Below are positions 44,101 through 51,290 of a DNA stretch of 64,000 bases, piece by piece. Every line of letters starts with the position of its first letter. Positions within the stretch are counted from its first letter, which is position 1. Made by a program: the position numbers and the translations under genes. The notes below the pieces were generated by a model. The model had not been told where the DNA came from and searched no databases. It was given only the letters and a program-made list of their open reading frames with translations. The stretch comes from JAGOCV01 sp049445855. GTDB taxonomy: Bacteria; Pseudomonadota; Gammaproteobacteria; Burkholderiales; Burkholderiaceae_C. The stretch spans positions 558,001 through 622,000 of the forward strand of contig NZ_JBMSDV010000002.1 of assembly GCF_049445855.1 (NCBI RefSeq). Reading direction: 5' to 3'.

Positions 44101-45046
44101 GCCGACGCCTGCAACGCAGGGTGCAGCGCAGAAGGCGCAAGGTGACAAGGCCGGCAAGCCTGCACCTGCCGCCGCGCCGGCGACCAGAGCCATGGAGCCG
44201 CAGCGCTACACCGCCTGGACTTTCGGCGAGCTCCCCGAGCTCATGGAAATCCGCAAGGGTGGCCAGACGCTCATCGGCTTTCCGGCGCTGGTCGATCTGG
44301 GGGATGCGGTAACGGTCGAAGTGTTCGACGAGCACGAAGTCGCGCAGGCGAAGCACCGCATCGGGCTGCGCCGCCTGTTCGCGCTGCAACTTCGCGATGC
44401 GCTCAAGTACCTCGAGAAAAACGTTCCCGACCTGCAGAAGATGGCGGTGGCGTTCATGCCACTGGGCACGATGGAAGAACTGCGCCAGCAGATCATCGAC
44501 GTCGCGCTGGACCGTGCCTTCCTGCTGGACCCGTTGCCCACGAGCGAGGCTGAGTTCAAGCGTCGTGTGGAAGAAGGGCGGGGGCGTCTCACGCTGATTG
44601 CGAACGAAGTGGCGCGCCTTGCGGGTGTCATCCTCATCGAATATGCGACGGCCGCACGCAAGATCAAGGACACGAAAATCCAGCCTGACGCCACAGCCGA
44701 CGCGTCACAGCAGTTGCAGCGTCTGGTGACCAGGCGCTTCATGGCCAACACGCCATGGTCGCAGTTGCAGCATTTCGCGCGCTATCTCAAAGCGGTGACC
44801 TTGCGGCTGGACAAACTGCGCGCTGATCCCGCGCGTGATGCGGCCAAGCTGGCAGAACTGCGCCCTCAGGAGCAGCGTTACTGGCGTCTTGTGGCGGAGC
44901 GCAAGGGCGTGATGGACGAGCGCATGCTCGAATTCCGCTGGCTCCTGGAGGAATTGCGCGTGAGCTTCTTCGCGCAGGAACTGCGTACGCCCCAGCCCGT
45001 GAGCCTCAAGCGGCTCGACAAGGCGTGGGCGCAGCTTTCGAACTGA
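41174..45046 (+). CDS. hrpA: ATP-dependent DEAH-box RNA helicase HrpA
   Basis: HrpA is a 3'-5' RNA helicase that rescues stalled, collided ribosomes. The 1290-residue product has motif I GETGSGKT at 37-44, motif II DEAH at 141-144, motif III SATIDA, motif V-VI region TNVAETSLTVPG and QRAGRCGR, then the HA2 and OB-fold domains. A long C-terminal DUF3418 region from about residue 690 follows. A low-complexity Ala/Pro/Lys insertion lies near 970-1010. The length matches the long proteobacterial HrpA. The start is a TTG at 41174; the next in-frame ATG would remove part of the N-terminus. Confidence 0.95.
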   Translation: MSAEPLKIEFPESLPVSGKRDDIMAALAEHQVIIVCGETGSGKTTQLPKIALAMGRGKLNHPGQRGHLIGHTQPRRIAASSVAKRIAEELHTPLGEVVGYKVRFQDRLSRDASVKLMTDGILLAETQTDPLLKAYDTLIIDEAHERSLNIDFLLGYIRQILPRRPDLKVIVTSATIDADRFAQHFASAQGPAPVIMVSGRLFPVEQRWRPFEESRDHDLNDAIADAVDELWRDSRGSGDILVFLPGEREIREAADHLRKHLSHQPVLRNAEVLPLFSRLSQSEQERVFDSHAGRRIVLATNVAETSLTVPGIRYVIDAGTARVKRYSFRSKVEQLLVEPVSQAAANQRAGRCGRVADGICIRLYDEKDFAGRPRFTDPEILRSSLAGVILRMKSLHLGVVEEFPFLDPPQRRAIADGYQLLNELGAVDDANELTPLGGELARLPLDPRVGRMIIEARERQALDEVLVIASALSVQDVRDRPLEAQQAADQAHVKFDDEKSEFSGYLKLWKWLETARGGHGDTHRLSNRQYEQLLRQNFVNVRRVREWRDIHSQLHTVVAEHKWRLNTTPASYEQLHMSMLSGLLGNIGCKLEDEDVYLGARGIKFHRHPGAHLSKKPGRWIVCAELVETTRLFGRGIAGIEPQWIETVAGHLLKKQLLDPHYEKKTAEVMALERATLYGLVVYSGRRVNFGRVDPQAARELFIREALVGGQWETRLPFLAANRKLLRQVEELEHKSRRQDVLVDEELIFAFYDQQVPQDVMSGQQLEDWWRSESKAKPDLLLLTREELMRHEAAGVTTQAFPRTVRLGGVDCAATYLHEPGDPKDGLTATVPLFVLNQVSEERCEWLVPGMLKDKIQALLKSLPQKPRSRFVPLPEAAARLAQVLGTPENFGNGSLTDVLLKQVRQETSLDVKRADFKLDMLPPHMFMNFRVVDEHGRQLGTGRNLGALKAELGAQARGAFQALAGLKLADAPQTAPTPATQGAAQKAQGDKAGKPAPAAAPATRAMEPQRYTAWTFGELPELMEIRKGGQTLIGFPALVDLGDAVTVEVFDEHEVAQAKHRIGLRRLFALQLRDALKYLEKNVPDLQKMAVAFMPLGTMEELRQQIIDVALDRAFLLDPLPTSEAEFKRRVEEGRGRLTLIANEVARLAGVILIEYATAARKIKDTKIQPDATADASQQLQRLVTRRFMANTPWSQLQHFARYLKAVTLRLDKLRADPARDAAKLAELRPQEQRYWRLVAERKGVMDERMLEFRWLLEELRVSFFAQELRTPQPVSLKRLDKAWAQLSN

Positions 45047-45064
45047 TCTCTTCAGGACCTTGCG

Positions 45065-45223
45065 TCAGATGTGGCCCATGACGGCCAGCAGCACGACGAC
45101 CACGACCACGAGGCCCAGACCGCCGCTCGGACCGTAGCCCCAGTTTTTGCTGTAACCCCAGGTGGGTAGTGCGCCGATCAGGATGAGCAGCAGCACGATC
45201 AGCAGGATGAATGACAGGGACAT
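45065..45223 (-). CDS. Small DUF3309 membrane protein
   Basis: This 52-residue protein has two hydrophobic helices separated by the sequence LPTWGYSKNWGYGPSGGLG. It fits DUF3309, a family of tiny proteins with that Trp/Gly/Pro-rich turn and no known role. The ATG at 45223 has a GGAGA site on its strand. It lies between the hrpA stop and the aminotransferase gene and probably has its own promoter. Confidence 0.8.
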   Translation of the reverse strand: MSLSFILLIVLLLILIGALPTWGYSKNWGYGPSGGLGLVVVVVVLLAVMGHI

Positions 45224-45330
45224 GATGTTCTCTCCATCGGGTTGTTGATGGAGCGATCTTGGTCCCTGCCGCGCGCAGCGCAGGCAGGCGCAAGGCGCGA
45301 CGCGCTGTGGGGGCAGTCTTACAACCGGAC

Positions 45331-46506
45331 TTACAGGCGTGCGAGGCGGTCCAGCGCAGCTTTCAGCGTCTCGTCCTTCTTCGCGTAGCAAAAGCGCACC
45401 ACGCGCTGGTCGAACCCGTCTGCATAGAACGCGGACAGCGGAATGGCCGCGACGCCGATCTCACCCGTCAGCCACAGGCAGAAATCGGCTTCGGAAAGAT
45501 CCTTCTCGGGCACGGCCAGGTCGGAGATGTCCACGCACTGGAAGTAGCTGCCTTGGCTGGGCAGCAGTTTGAAACGCGTGCGCGACAGGCCTTCGCGGAA
45601 CAGGTCGCGCTTGTGCTGGTAGAAGGCCGGCAGCGAGGTATAGGGCTCGGGATCGGCCATGAAGCTGGCCAGGCCGTGTTGCACCGGTGTGTTCACGGTG
45701 AACACGTTGAACTGGTGCACTTTGCGGAATTCGTGCGTGAAGGCGGCAGGTGCAGCCACGTAGCCTACCTTCCAGCCTGTCACGTGGTAGGTCTTGCCGA
45801 AGCTGGACACGATGAACGCGCGCGCAGCCAGACCGGGGAAACGCGCCGCGCTCTGGTGCTGCTGGCCGTCGTAGACCATGTGCTCGTACACCTCATCGCT
45901 GATCAGCAGCACGTCGGTGGGCGCGAGGAGTGCCTCGAGTTTGAGCATGTCCTCGCGCGACCAGACGGTGGCGCTCGGGTTGTGCGGCGAGTTGACGATG
46001 ATGGCGCGCGTGCGTGGCGTCATGGCCGCGGCGATCTTGTCGAAGTCGGGGCGGAAGGTGCCGGGGATCAGCGGCACGCGGACCGTGGTGCCGCCAGCGA
46101 GGTCGATGTTGGGCACGTAGCTGTCGTAGCACGGGTCGAGCACGATGACTTCGTCGCCCGGCCGCACCACGGCCAGGATGATGGTGATGATGGCCTGCGT
46201 CGCGCCGGCCGTGATGGTGATCTCGCTGCCTGCGTCGTACGTGTGACCGTACATCGCGGCGATCTTGGCCGAAATGGCTTCGCGCAGCGCGGGCACACCG
46301 GTCATGGGCGGGTACTGGTTCAGACCACCCTGCATGGCAGCCGTGACGGCATTGACGAGCTTGGGGTCGCAGTTGAAATCGGGGAAGCCCTGGCCGAGGT
46401 TGACGGCACCTTTCTCGGCCGCCAGCGCGGACATCACGGTGAAGATGGTGGTGCCGACGGCGGGCAGCTTGGTTTCGAGGGCGGGGGTGTGGACTGCAGT
46501 GGTCAT
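45331..46506 (-). CDS. Methionine (YbdL-like) aminotransferase
   Basis: This 391-residue fold type I PLP aminotransferase has an N-terminal NLGQGFPDFNCDP motif, the GATQAI cofactor loop near residue 100, NSPHNPSATVW near 171 and the PLP lysine in SFGKTYHVTGWKVGY near 232. The pattern matches YbdL, which prefers methionine and makes 2-oxo-4-methylthiobutyrate; related enzymes act on kynurenine. Its start is two bases after the cysB stop, so it is probably co-transcribed with this sulfur regulator. This supports a sulfur amino acid substrate. Confidence 0.85.
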   Translation of the reverse strand: MTTAVHTPALETKLPAVGTTIFTVMSALAAEKGAVNLGQGFPDFNCDPKLVNAVTAAMQGGLNQYPPMTGVPALREAISAKIAAMYGHTYDAGSEITITAGATQAIITIILAVVRPGDEVIVLDPCYDSYVPNIDLAGGTTVRVPLIPGTFRPDFDKIAAAMTPRTRAIIVNSPHNPSATVWSREDMLKLEALLAPTDVLLISDEVYEHMVYDGQQHQSAARFPGLAARAFIVSSFGKTYHVTGWKVGYVAAPAAFTHEFRKVHQFNVFTVNTPVQHGLASFMADPEPYTSLPAFYQHKRDLFREGLSRTRFKLLPSQGSYFQCVDISDLAVPEKDLSEADFCLWLTGEIGVAAIPLSAFYADGFDQRVVRFCYAKKDETLKAALDRLARL

Positions 46507-46508
46507 GG

Positions 46509-47456
46509 TCAGAGATCGTAGTCGGATGCGTTGCCGGTGAGCGCTTTGCCGATCAGGTTCCGGTCGAGCCTGTCGCTCAGCAGTTCGGCGAACTTGAAGA
46601 CAAAGTTGCGCAGGTAGGCGCCGCGCTTGAACGCTACACGAGCAACGTTCATGCCGATCAGGTGGCCGAGCGGGCGTGACACCAGATCGGCATTGTTGCC
46701 CGCGTCTTCACGCACCGCCATCTCGGCCACGATGCCGATGCCCAGACCCAGGCGCACGTAGGTCTTGATCACGTCCGAGTCGATGGCTTCGAGCGCGATG
46801 CGCGGCGTGAGTTTCTTCGCGGCGAATGCGTTGTCGATGCGCGTGCGGCCGGTGAACGACGGGTGGTAGGTGATGAGGGGCTCGGCCGCAATGTCGTCCA
46901 GCGTCAGGCGTTCCTTCTTGGCGAGCGGATGGTCGGCAGGCACCACCAGCGCGTGCTGCCATTCGTAGCAGGGCAGTGTGACGAGTTCGGAGTAGTCCGA
47001 CAGCGATTCCGTCGCGATGCCGATCTCGGCGATCTCGTCGATCACCATGCGGGCCACCTGGTCCGGGGCACCCTGGTGCAGGCTCACGTTGACCTTGGGA
47101 TACGCCTCGCGCAGCTTGGCCACGGGCACCGGCAGCACATAGCGCGCCTGGGTGTGCGTCGTCGCAATGGAGAGCGTGCCGCTGTCCTGTGCGCTGAACT
47201 GCTCGCCGATGCGCTTGAGGTTGCCCACCTCGCGCATGATGAGCTCGATGCTTTTCAGGACGTGTTCGCCGGGTTCGGTGATGCGCTTGAGGCGTTTGCC
47301 GTGGCGCGCGAAGATTTCCACGCCGAGCTCTTCTTCCAGCTCGATGATCGCTTTGGACACGCCCGGCTGCGAGGTGTGCAGCGCCTTGGCGGCTTCAGTC
47401 AGGTTCAGGTTGCGCCGGGCCGCCTCCTGCACAAATCGGAACTGATGCAGATTCAT
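46509..47456 (-). CDS. cysB: LysR-type sulfur assimilation regulator CysB
   Basis: CysB activates sulfate uptake and cysteine synthesis genes with N-acetylserine as inducer. The 315-residue product has the winged helix-turn-helix at residues about 1-60 (MNLHQFRFVQEAARRNLNLTEAA, then SQPGVSKAIIELEEELG) and a type 2 binding-protein effector domain with TTHTQARYVLP near 98. These motifs are specific to the CysB/Cbl group. It lies 34 bases downstream of the dehydroshikimate dehydratase gene on the same strand, probably from its own promoter. Confidence 0.93.
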   Translation of the reverse strand: MNLHQFRFVQEAARRNLNLTEAAKALHTSQPGVSKAIIELEEELGVEIFARHGKRLKRITEPGEHVLKSIELIMREVGNLKRIGEQFSAQDSGTLSIATTHTQARYVLPVPVAKLREAYPKVNVSLHQGAPDQVARMVIDEIAEIGIATESLSDYSELVTLPCYEWQHALVVPADHPLAKKERLTLDDIAAEPLITYHPSFTGRTRIDNAFAAKKLTPRIALEAIDSDVIKTYVRLGLGIGIVAEMAVREDAGNNADLVSRPLGHLIGMNVARVAFKRGAYLRNFVFKFAELLSDRLDRNLIGKALTGNASDYDL

Positions 47457-47490
47457 AACTATTTGATTGAAAGAGTTGAATCATTATGCA

Positions 47491-48360
47491 TCAGCCATCT
47501 ATGGGAAGTGCCCCCGGACGATGCAGCACGTCGTCGTGCAGCCAGACCGCGCTGCGGCGTGCCCGCTCGGCCACGAACGCCGGCGGCATCTGCTGGTAGT
47601 CGTCGTTGAACACCTCGAAGCTGTAGTCACCCCGGTAGCCGATACGCTCCAGTGCCAGCAACATGCCGGTGAGCTGCTCCTCGTGCACGCCTTCGCCGGG
47701 GAACACGCGGTAGGTGCGCGCCGTGGCCATGCGTTCCTCGAACGTTTTCGTTTCCTGCCAGAGGAAGTCGGACAGTTGCACGAGAAAGATCCGGTCCGCG
47801 TCGATGTCGTCCAGCGCATCCAGCGGCGTGCGCGCGGCGAGGATGTGGAAGGAGTCGAGGCAGACGCCCAGATTGGGGCTGTCGGCGCGGCAGACCACGT
47901 CCCAAGCGGTGGTGTACTCGTTGATCGTGCGGCCCCACGAGAGGCCTTCGTATGCGATTCGGATGCCCAGTGGCTGCGCGAGCATCGCGAGCTTGCGCAG
48001 GTCCTTCGCGATCGCGTCCATGTCCTGCGTGGCGTGGGCCGAAGTGGAGGAGCAGGCCAGCAGCACGCGCGAGCCGACGGCTTCGCACATGCGCAGCATC
48101 TGCTTGGCGATGTCCACCTTGTAGGCATGCAGGTGGCCCGACAGGCCTTCGAAATCACGCAGCACCTGGAAGCCCGTGGCCCGCAGGCCGCTCGCGCGCA
48201 AGGCGGCGGCTGCCGCGTCGGCGCCGCCCGGGTGGCTGGTGAGGTCGCGGGCATTGAGCATCACCTGCCCGAAACCGGCTTCGGCGATGGCCTGCAGCTT
48301 GGCTTCCAGCGGACCCGCCAGCGTGATGGTGTCCATGCCGAAAGCGTGCAGGTGGTTCAT
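47491..48360 (-). CDS. TIM-barrel 3-dehydroshikimate dehydratase domain (QuiC1 N-half)
   Basis: The 289-residue product is an AP-endonuclease-2-type TIM barrel (sugar phosphate isomerase/epimerase superfamily). It shows the metal-site pattern of bacterial 3-dehydroshikimate dehydratases: a Glu in IAYEGLSWG, Asp and His in LGVCLDSFHI, Gln in VQLSDF and a Glu in YSFEVFNDDY. This enzyme makes protocatechuate from 3-dehydroshikimate. In Pseudomonas QuiC1 it is fused to a C-terminal HPPD-like domain. Here that domain is a separate upstream gene whose stop overlaps this start by four bases. Confidence 0.82.
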   Translation of the reverse strand: MNHLHAFGMDTITLAGPLEAKLQAIAEAGFGQVMLNARDLTSHPGGADAAAAALRASGLRATGFQVLRDFEGLSGHLHAYKVDIAKQMLRMCEAVGSRVLLACSSTSAHATQDMDAIAKDLRKLAMLAQPLGIRIAYEGLSWGRTINEYTTAWDVVCRADSPNLGVCLDSFHILAARTPLDALDDIDADRIFLVQLSDFLWQETKTFEERMATARTYRVFPGEGVHEEQLTGMLLALERIGYRGDYSFEVFNDDYQQMPPAFVAERARRSAVWLHDDVLHRPGALPIDG

Positions 48361-49244
48361 GGCGCGCTGCGGTGGACGAGTTCGAAGGCAACGGAGCCGA
48401 GCACCGGCTGCGTGAGCGCACCGCGGTCTTCGGGGTGCAACCGTTCCGATTCGACGAAGTGCACGCCACGTTGCTTGAGTGTGGCCACGGCCTGCGCCAC
48501 GTCCGCCACGCCCAGGCCGATGCGCTCCAGCGATTCGCGTCCGGGGCCGTCGTCGAATGACGGGTCGGGCTCCACCAGTTGCCACAGGAAGCTTCCGCAG
48601 GGGCTGCACAGCAGGGTGCCCTTGGGCATGATGCCGAAGCGGCGCTCGGCGGGCATGGTGGTGAAGCCGAGCATCTCCTCGTAGAACGCGATCCAGTCCG
48701 CGCTGCGCGCCACGCCGATGTATTGGACGATGCCGAAGTAGTCCATGCCGCAGAGCGCGGGCGGCTTCGTGTCGACACCGGGGATCGGCACGAAGTCGAT
48801 GTCCCAGATCGGGATGCCGGTGCGCCGGTCGATGAAATGGAATCGGCTGCCGCCGGGGCCGAGGATGGCGGGGATGAGCAGCTCCATCGCCCGGGCATGG
48901 CTCGGGGCGTCCCACGCACCCAGGTCCACACAGCGCCGGTGTGCGATCGCCGCGTCCTGCACGCGCAGGCCGACCGCCGAAAGCACCGGCACGCCGCCTT
49001 CGAGCGCGCTCACGCGTGCGTCGTCCGGATGCGCGTTGACGATGAGGTTCATGCTGCCCTGGCGGTACAGCGTGACCTCGCGCGAGCGGTGGCGCGCGAC
49101 CGGCCGGAAACCCATCGTTTCCAGCACCTGCCCGAGCGCCTGCGGGCGCGGCGTCGCGTATTCGATGAATTCGATGCCCGACAGGCCGAGCGGGTTCGGC
49201 GGGGCAGGGATGGCTTCGCGTGAAGCCGGGCTGGCAGTCTTCAT
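48357..49244 (-). CDS. HPPD-like VOC protein (QuiC1 C-half)
   Basis: The 295-residue product has two VOC halves, like 4-hydroxyphenylpyruvate dioxygenase: residues about 20-150 and 165-292. The regions that carry the two iron histidines in HPPD read MDYFGIV (167-173) and LERIGLGV (239-246), without histidine. The C-terminal Glu is kept in FELVHR (287-292). HPPD activity is therefore unlikely. It matches the extra domain fused to 3-dehydroshikimate dehydratase in QuiC1 and QsuB. It overlaps its neighbours by four bases on each side, which argues for a matched complex with the TIM-barrel protein. Confidence 0.78.
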   Translation of the reverse strand: MKTASPASREAIPAPPNPLGLSGIEFIEYATPRPQALGQVLETMGFRPVARHRSREVTLYRQGSMNLIVNAHPDDARVSALEGGVPVLSAVGLRVQDAAIAHRRCVDLGAWDAPSHARAMELLIPAILGPGGSRFHFIDRRTGIPIWDIDFVPIPGVDTKPPALCGMDYFGIVQYIGVARSADWIAFYEEMLGFTTMPAERRFGIMPKGTLLCSPCGSFLWQLVEPDPSFDDGPGRESLERIGLGVADVAQAVATLKQRGVHFVESERLHPEDRGALTQPVLGSVAFELVHRSAP

Positions 49245-50161
49245 GCGGTGCCCCTGCTGGCGATCATGGCGTGGAAGTGCGCTTCCATGCGCGCGGCGTC
49301 CGGCTTGCGGCCGGTGAAGAGTTCGAACGCGCCGACCGCCTGGCCGACAGCCATCTTGCCGCCGTCCACCACCTCGCAGCCCAGCGCGCGCGCGACGCGC
49401 AGGAGTTCGGTCTCGAGCGGGAAGTACACCACCTCGGCGACCCAAAGCGGCGGCCTCAGCAGGGCGGACGGCACCGGCAGGCCGGGCAGCTTCACCATGC
49501 CGGTGGGGGTGGCGTGCACGAGGCCGCTTGCACCGTCCAGCGCTGCTTCGATGCGGTCGGTGGCCAGTATCGATGCTGCGGGATGGAGCCGCTGCAGTGC
49601 GTCTGCCAATGCGCGTGAGCGTTCGGGCAACTGGTCGGCGATGCGCAGTTCGCGCGTGCCCATCCGCAGCAATGCGTGCGCGATGGCCGAGCCCGCGCCG
49701 CCCGCGCCCTGCAGCACCACGCAGCACAGGTTCGCGTTCGGCAAGCTGCGACGGAAGCCCCAGGCCCAGCCTGAACCGTCGGTGTTGTGGCCGACCATGC
49801 GGCCCTCGTGCATCACCACCGTGTTGACCGCGCCCATGGCCCGCGCATCGGGCGACAGGTCGTCCAGCAGCGGCACGATGGCCTGCTTGCACGGGAAAGT
49901 GACATTGACACCGCCGAAGCCGATGGCCTGCAGCGCAGAAAGCAGGGCGGGGAGTTCCGGTGGCCGGCCCGGGGAGGCGTCGAGGTCGATCAGCTGGTAG
50001 TGCAGCCGCAAGCCGTGGTGCCGGGCCTCTTCCTCATGCATGGCAGGCGAGAGCGAGCGCTGGATGCCGGCGCCGATCAGGCCGACGAGGAGCTTGTCGC
50101 CCGTCAGGGTTCGCGTGGCCTGTTCGATGCTGTCGTTCGCGCCCATGTACTTCGCGCCCAT
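49241..50161 (-). CDS. Quinate/shikimate dehydrogenase
   Basis: The 306-residue product belongs to the AroE/YdiB family, which oxidises shikimate or quinate with NAD(P). The substrate motif SLSPAMHEEEA lies near residue 36, the catalytic Lys in NVTFPCKQAIVP near 91, NTDGSG near 129 and the glycine-rich QGAGGAGSA near 150. Context with the dehydratase supports a catabolic NAD-dependent quinate/shikimate dehydrogenase (QuiA/QsuD type). The first 11 residues (MGAKYMGANDS) come from a perfect 15-base tandem duplication that doubles the start codon. Either ATG could be used. Confidence 0.85.
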   Translation of the reverse strand: MGAKYMGANDSIEQATRTLTGDKLLVGLIGAGIQRSLSPAMHEEEARHHGLRLHYQLIDLDASPGRPPELPALLSALQAIGFGGVNVTFPCKQAIVPLLDDLSPDARAMGAVNTVVMHEGRMVGHNTDGSGWAWGFRRSLPNANLCCVVLQGAGGAGSAIAHALLRMGTRELRIADQLPERSRALADALQRLHPAASILATDRIEAALDGASGLVHATPTGMVKLPGLPVPSALLRPPLWVAEVVYFPLETELLRVARALGCEVVDGGKMAVGQAVGAFELFTGRKPDAARMEAHFHAMIASRGTA

Positions 50162-50165
50162 GTAC
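50136..50165. repeat. 15-base tandem duplication of a start codon region
   Basis: TTCGCGCCCATGTAC occurs twice in tandem (50136-50150 and 50151-50165). On the coding strand each copy holds an in-frame ATG of the dehydrogenase gene, at 50161 and 50146. Confidence 0.95.
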
Positions 50166-50187
50166 TGCCTTGCTCCCGCCCCCCTGA

Positions 50188-51195
50188 TTACTTGCGCACC
50201 TTGGCGATCTCCGCCATCAGTTCCTTGACGGACGCTTCGCCCACCGTGGCGGCGTATTTGTCGATCACCGGCTTCATGCGCTCGCGCAGCTTCGCCAGTT
50301 CGGCGGGCGGCAGTTCGGTCACCTGCATCCCGGCCTTCTTCAACTGGTCCAGTTGCGCGGCGGCCTGCTCGCGCGAAACCTGACGCTGGTATTTGCCGGC
50401 CTCGTTCGCGGCGTCCTGCAGGATCTGGCGGTCACCGGCGGACAGCTGGTCCCAGAAGCGCTTGCTGACGATGACGGACTGCGGGTTGTACTGGTGGTTG
50501 GTGAGCGCGAGGTGCTTCTGCACTTCGGCGAACTTGTTGGCCAGGATCACGCTCAGCGGGTTCTCCTGCCCGTCCACTGCGCGCTGCTCCAGTGCGGCGT
50601 ACAGCTCGGGGAAGGCGAGGGGCGTGGGGTTGGCGTCCAGCGCCTTCACCCAGTCGATGTTGATGGGGTTGGGAATCACGCGCAGCTTCAGGCCGCCAAT
50701 GTCTTCGACCTTGTGGATGGCGCGGCGGCTGTTGGTGAGGTTGCGAAAGCCCAGTTCCCAGTAAGCCAGGCCGATGAGGCCACGGTCGGTGAGCTTCGCG
50801 TGCAGGCTCTTGCCGAACGGACCGTCCACCACGGCGTCGGCTTCCTGGGGTGTGGAGAAGAGGAAGGGGAAGTCGTAGACGGCGAATTCCTTCACCTGTG
50901 CGGCCAGGATGCCGGAGTTCAGCACCGTCATCTCGACCGTGCCGCCTTGCAGCGCCGACACCGTCTGGACGTCGCTGCCCAGCGAGCCGCCGGGGAACAA
51001 CTGCACCTTGAGCTTGCCGCCGGACTTCGCCGCGACGATTTCGGCGAAGCGCTCGGCGCCGATCACGGCCGGATGGCCGGCAGGGTTCTGCAGGCCGACC
51101 TTGATGGTGCGTTCCTGCGCGATGGCGGTACCCGTGGTGCCAATTGCGCAGACCGCCAGCGCGGCGGCGAGTGTCTTGAGGAAGACGCGTTTCAT
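50188..51195 (-). CDS. TRAP transporter substrate-binding protein (DctP type), orphan
   Basis: The 335-residue product has a signal peptide (residues 1-26, ending TAIAQ) and the DctP fold. It shows LFPGGSLGSDVQTVSALQGGTVEM near residue 67 and the LRVIPNPINIDWVKALDANPTPLAFPEL region that carries the conserved carboxylate-binding Arg. TRAP proteins bind organic acids and need DctQ and DctM membrane subunits. Neither is in the window. First gene before the quinate/shikimate dehydrogenase (26-base gap), it probably binds quinate, shikimate or dehydroshikimate. Confidence 0.9.
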   Translation of the reverse strand: MKRVFLKTLAAALAVCAIGTTGTAIAQERTIKVGLQNPAGHPAVIGAERFAEIVAAKSGGKLKVQLFPGGSLGSDVQTVSALQGGTVEMTVLNSGILAAQVKEFAVYDFPFLFSTPQEADAVVDGPFGKSLHAKLTDRGLIGLAYWELGFRNLTNSRRAIHKVEDIGGLKLRVIPNPINIDWVKALDANPTPLAFPELYAALEQRAVDGQENPLSVILANKFAEVQKHLALTNHQYNPQSVIVSKRFWDQLSAGDRQILQDAANEAGKYQRQVSREQAAAQLDQLKKAGMQVTELPPAELAKLRERMKPVIDKYAATVGEASVKELMAEIAKVRK

Positions 51196-51213
51196 GGTGA
51201 TGTCTCCTTGGAT

Positions 51214-51251
51214 CTGGTTGGTTTCTCCAAAATGTACGAACTGGTTAGTTT
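51214..51251. repeat. CTGGTTnGTTT direct repeats upstream of the TRAP gene
   Basis: CTGGTTGGTTT (51214-51224) and CTGGTTAGTTT (51241-51251) are 27 bases apart and match at ten of 11 positions. They lie 19-56 bases upstream of the TRAP binding-protein start, between it and the TetR gene. They are candidate operators for the adjacent TetR protein. Confidence 0.4.
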
Positions 51252-51290
51252 TGTCGCATGAGGACTTTCCCGCAGGCCGGGCGGACGGGA

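Noticed and set aside
41732..44389. 885-codon minus-strand open frame inside hrpA
   Set aside because: It is a GC-rich shadow of the hrpA reading frame, full of His/Arg/Ala-rich sequence with no domain.
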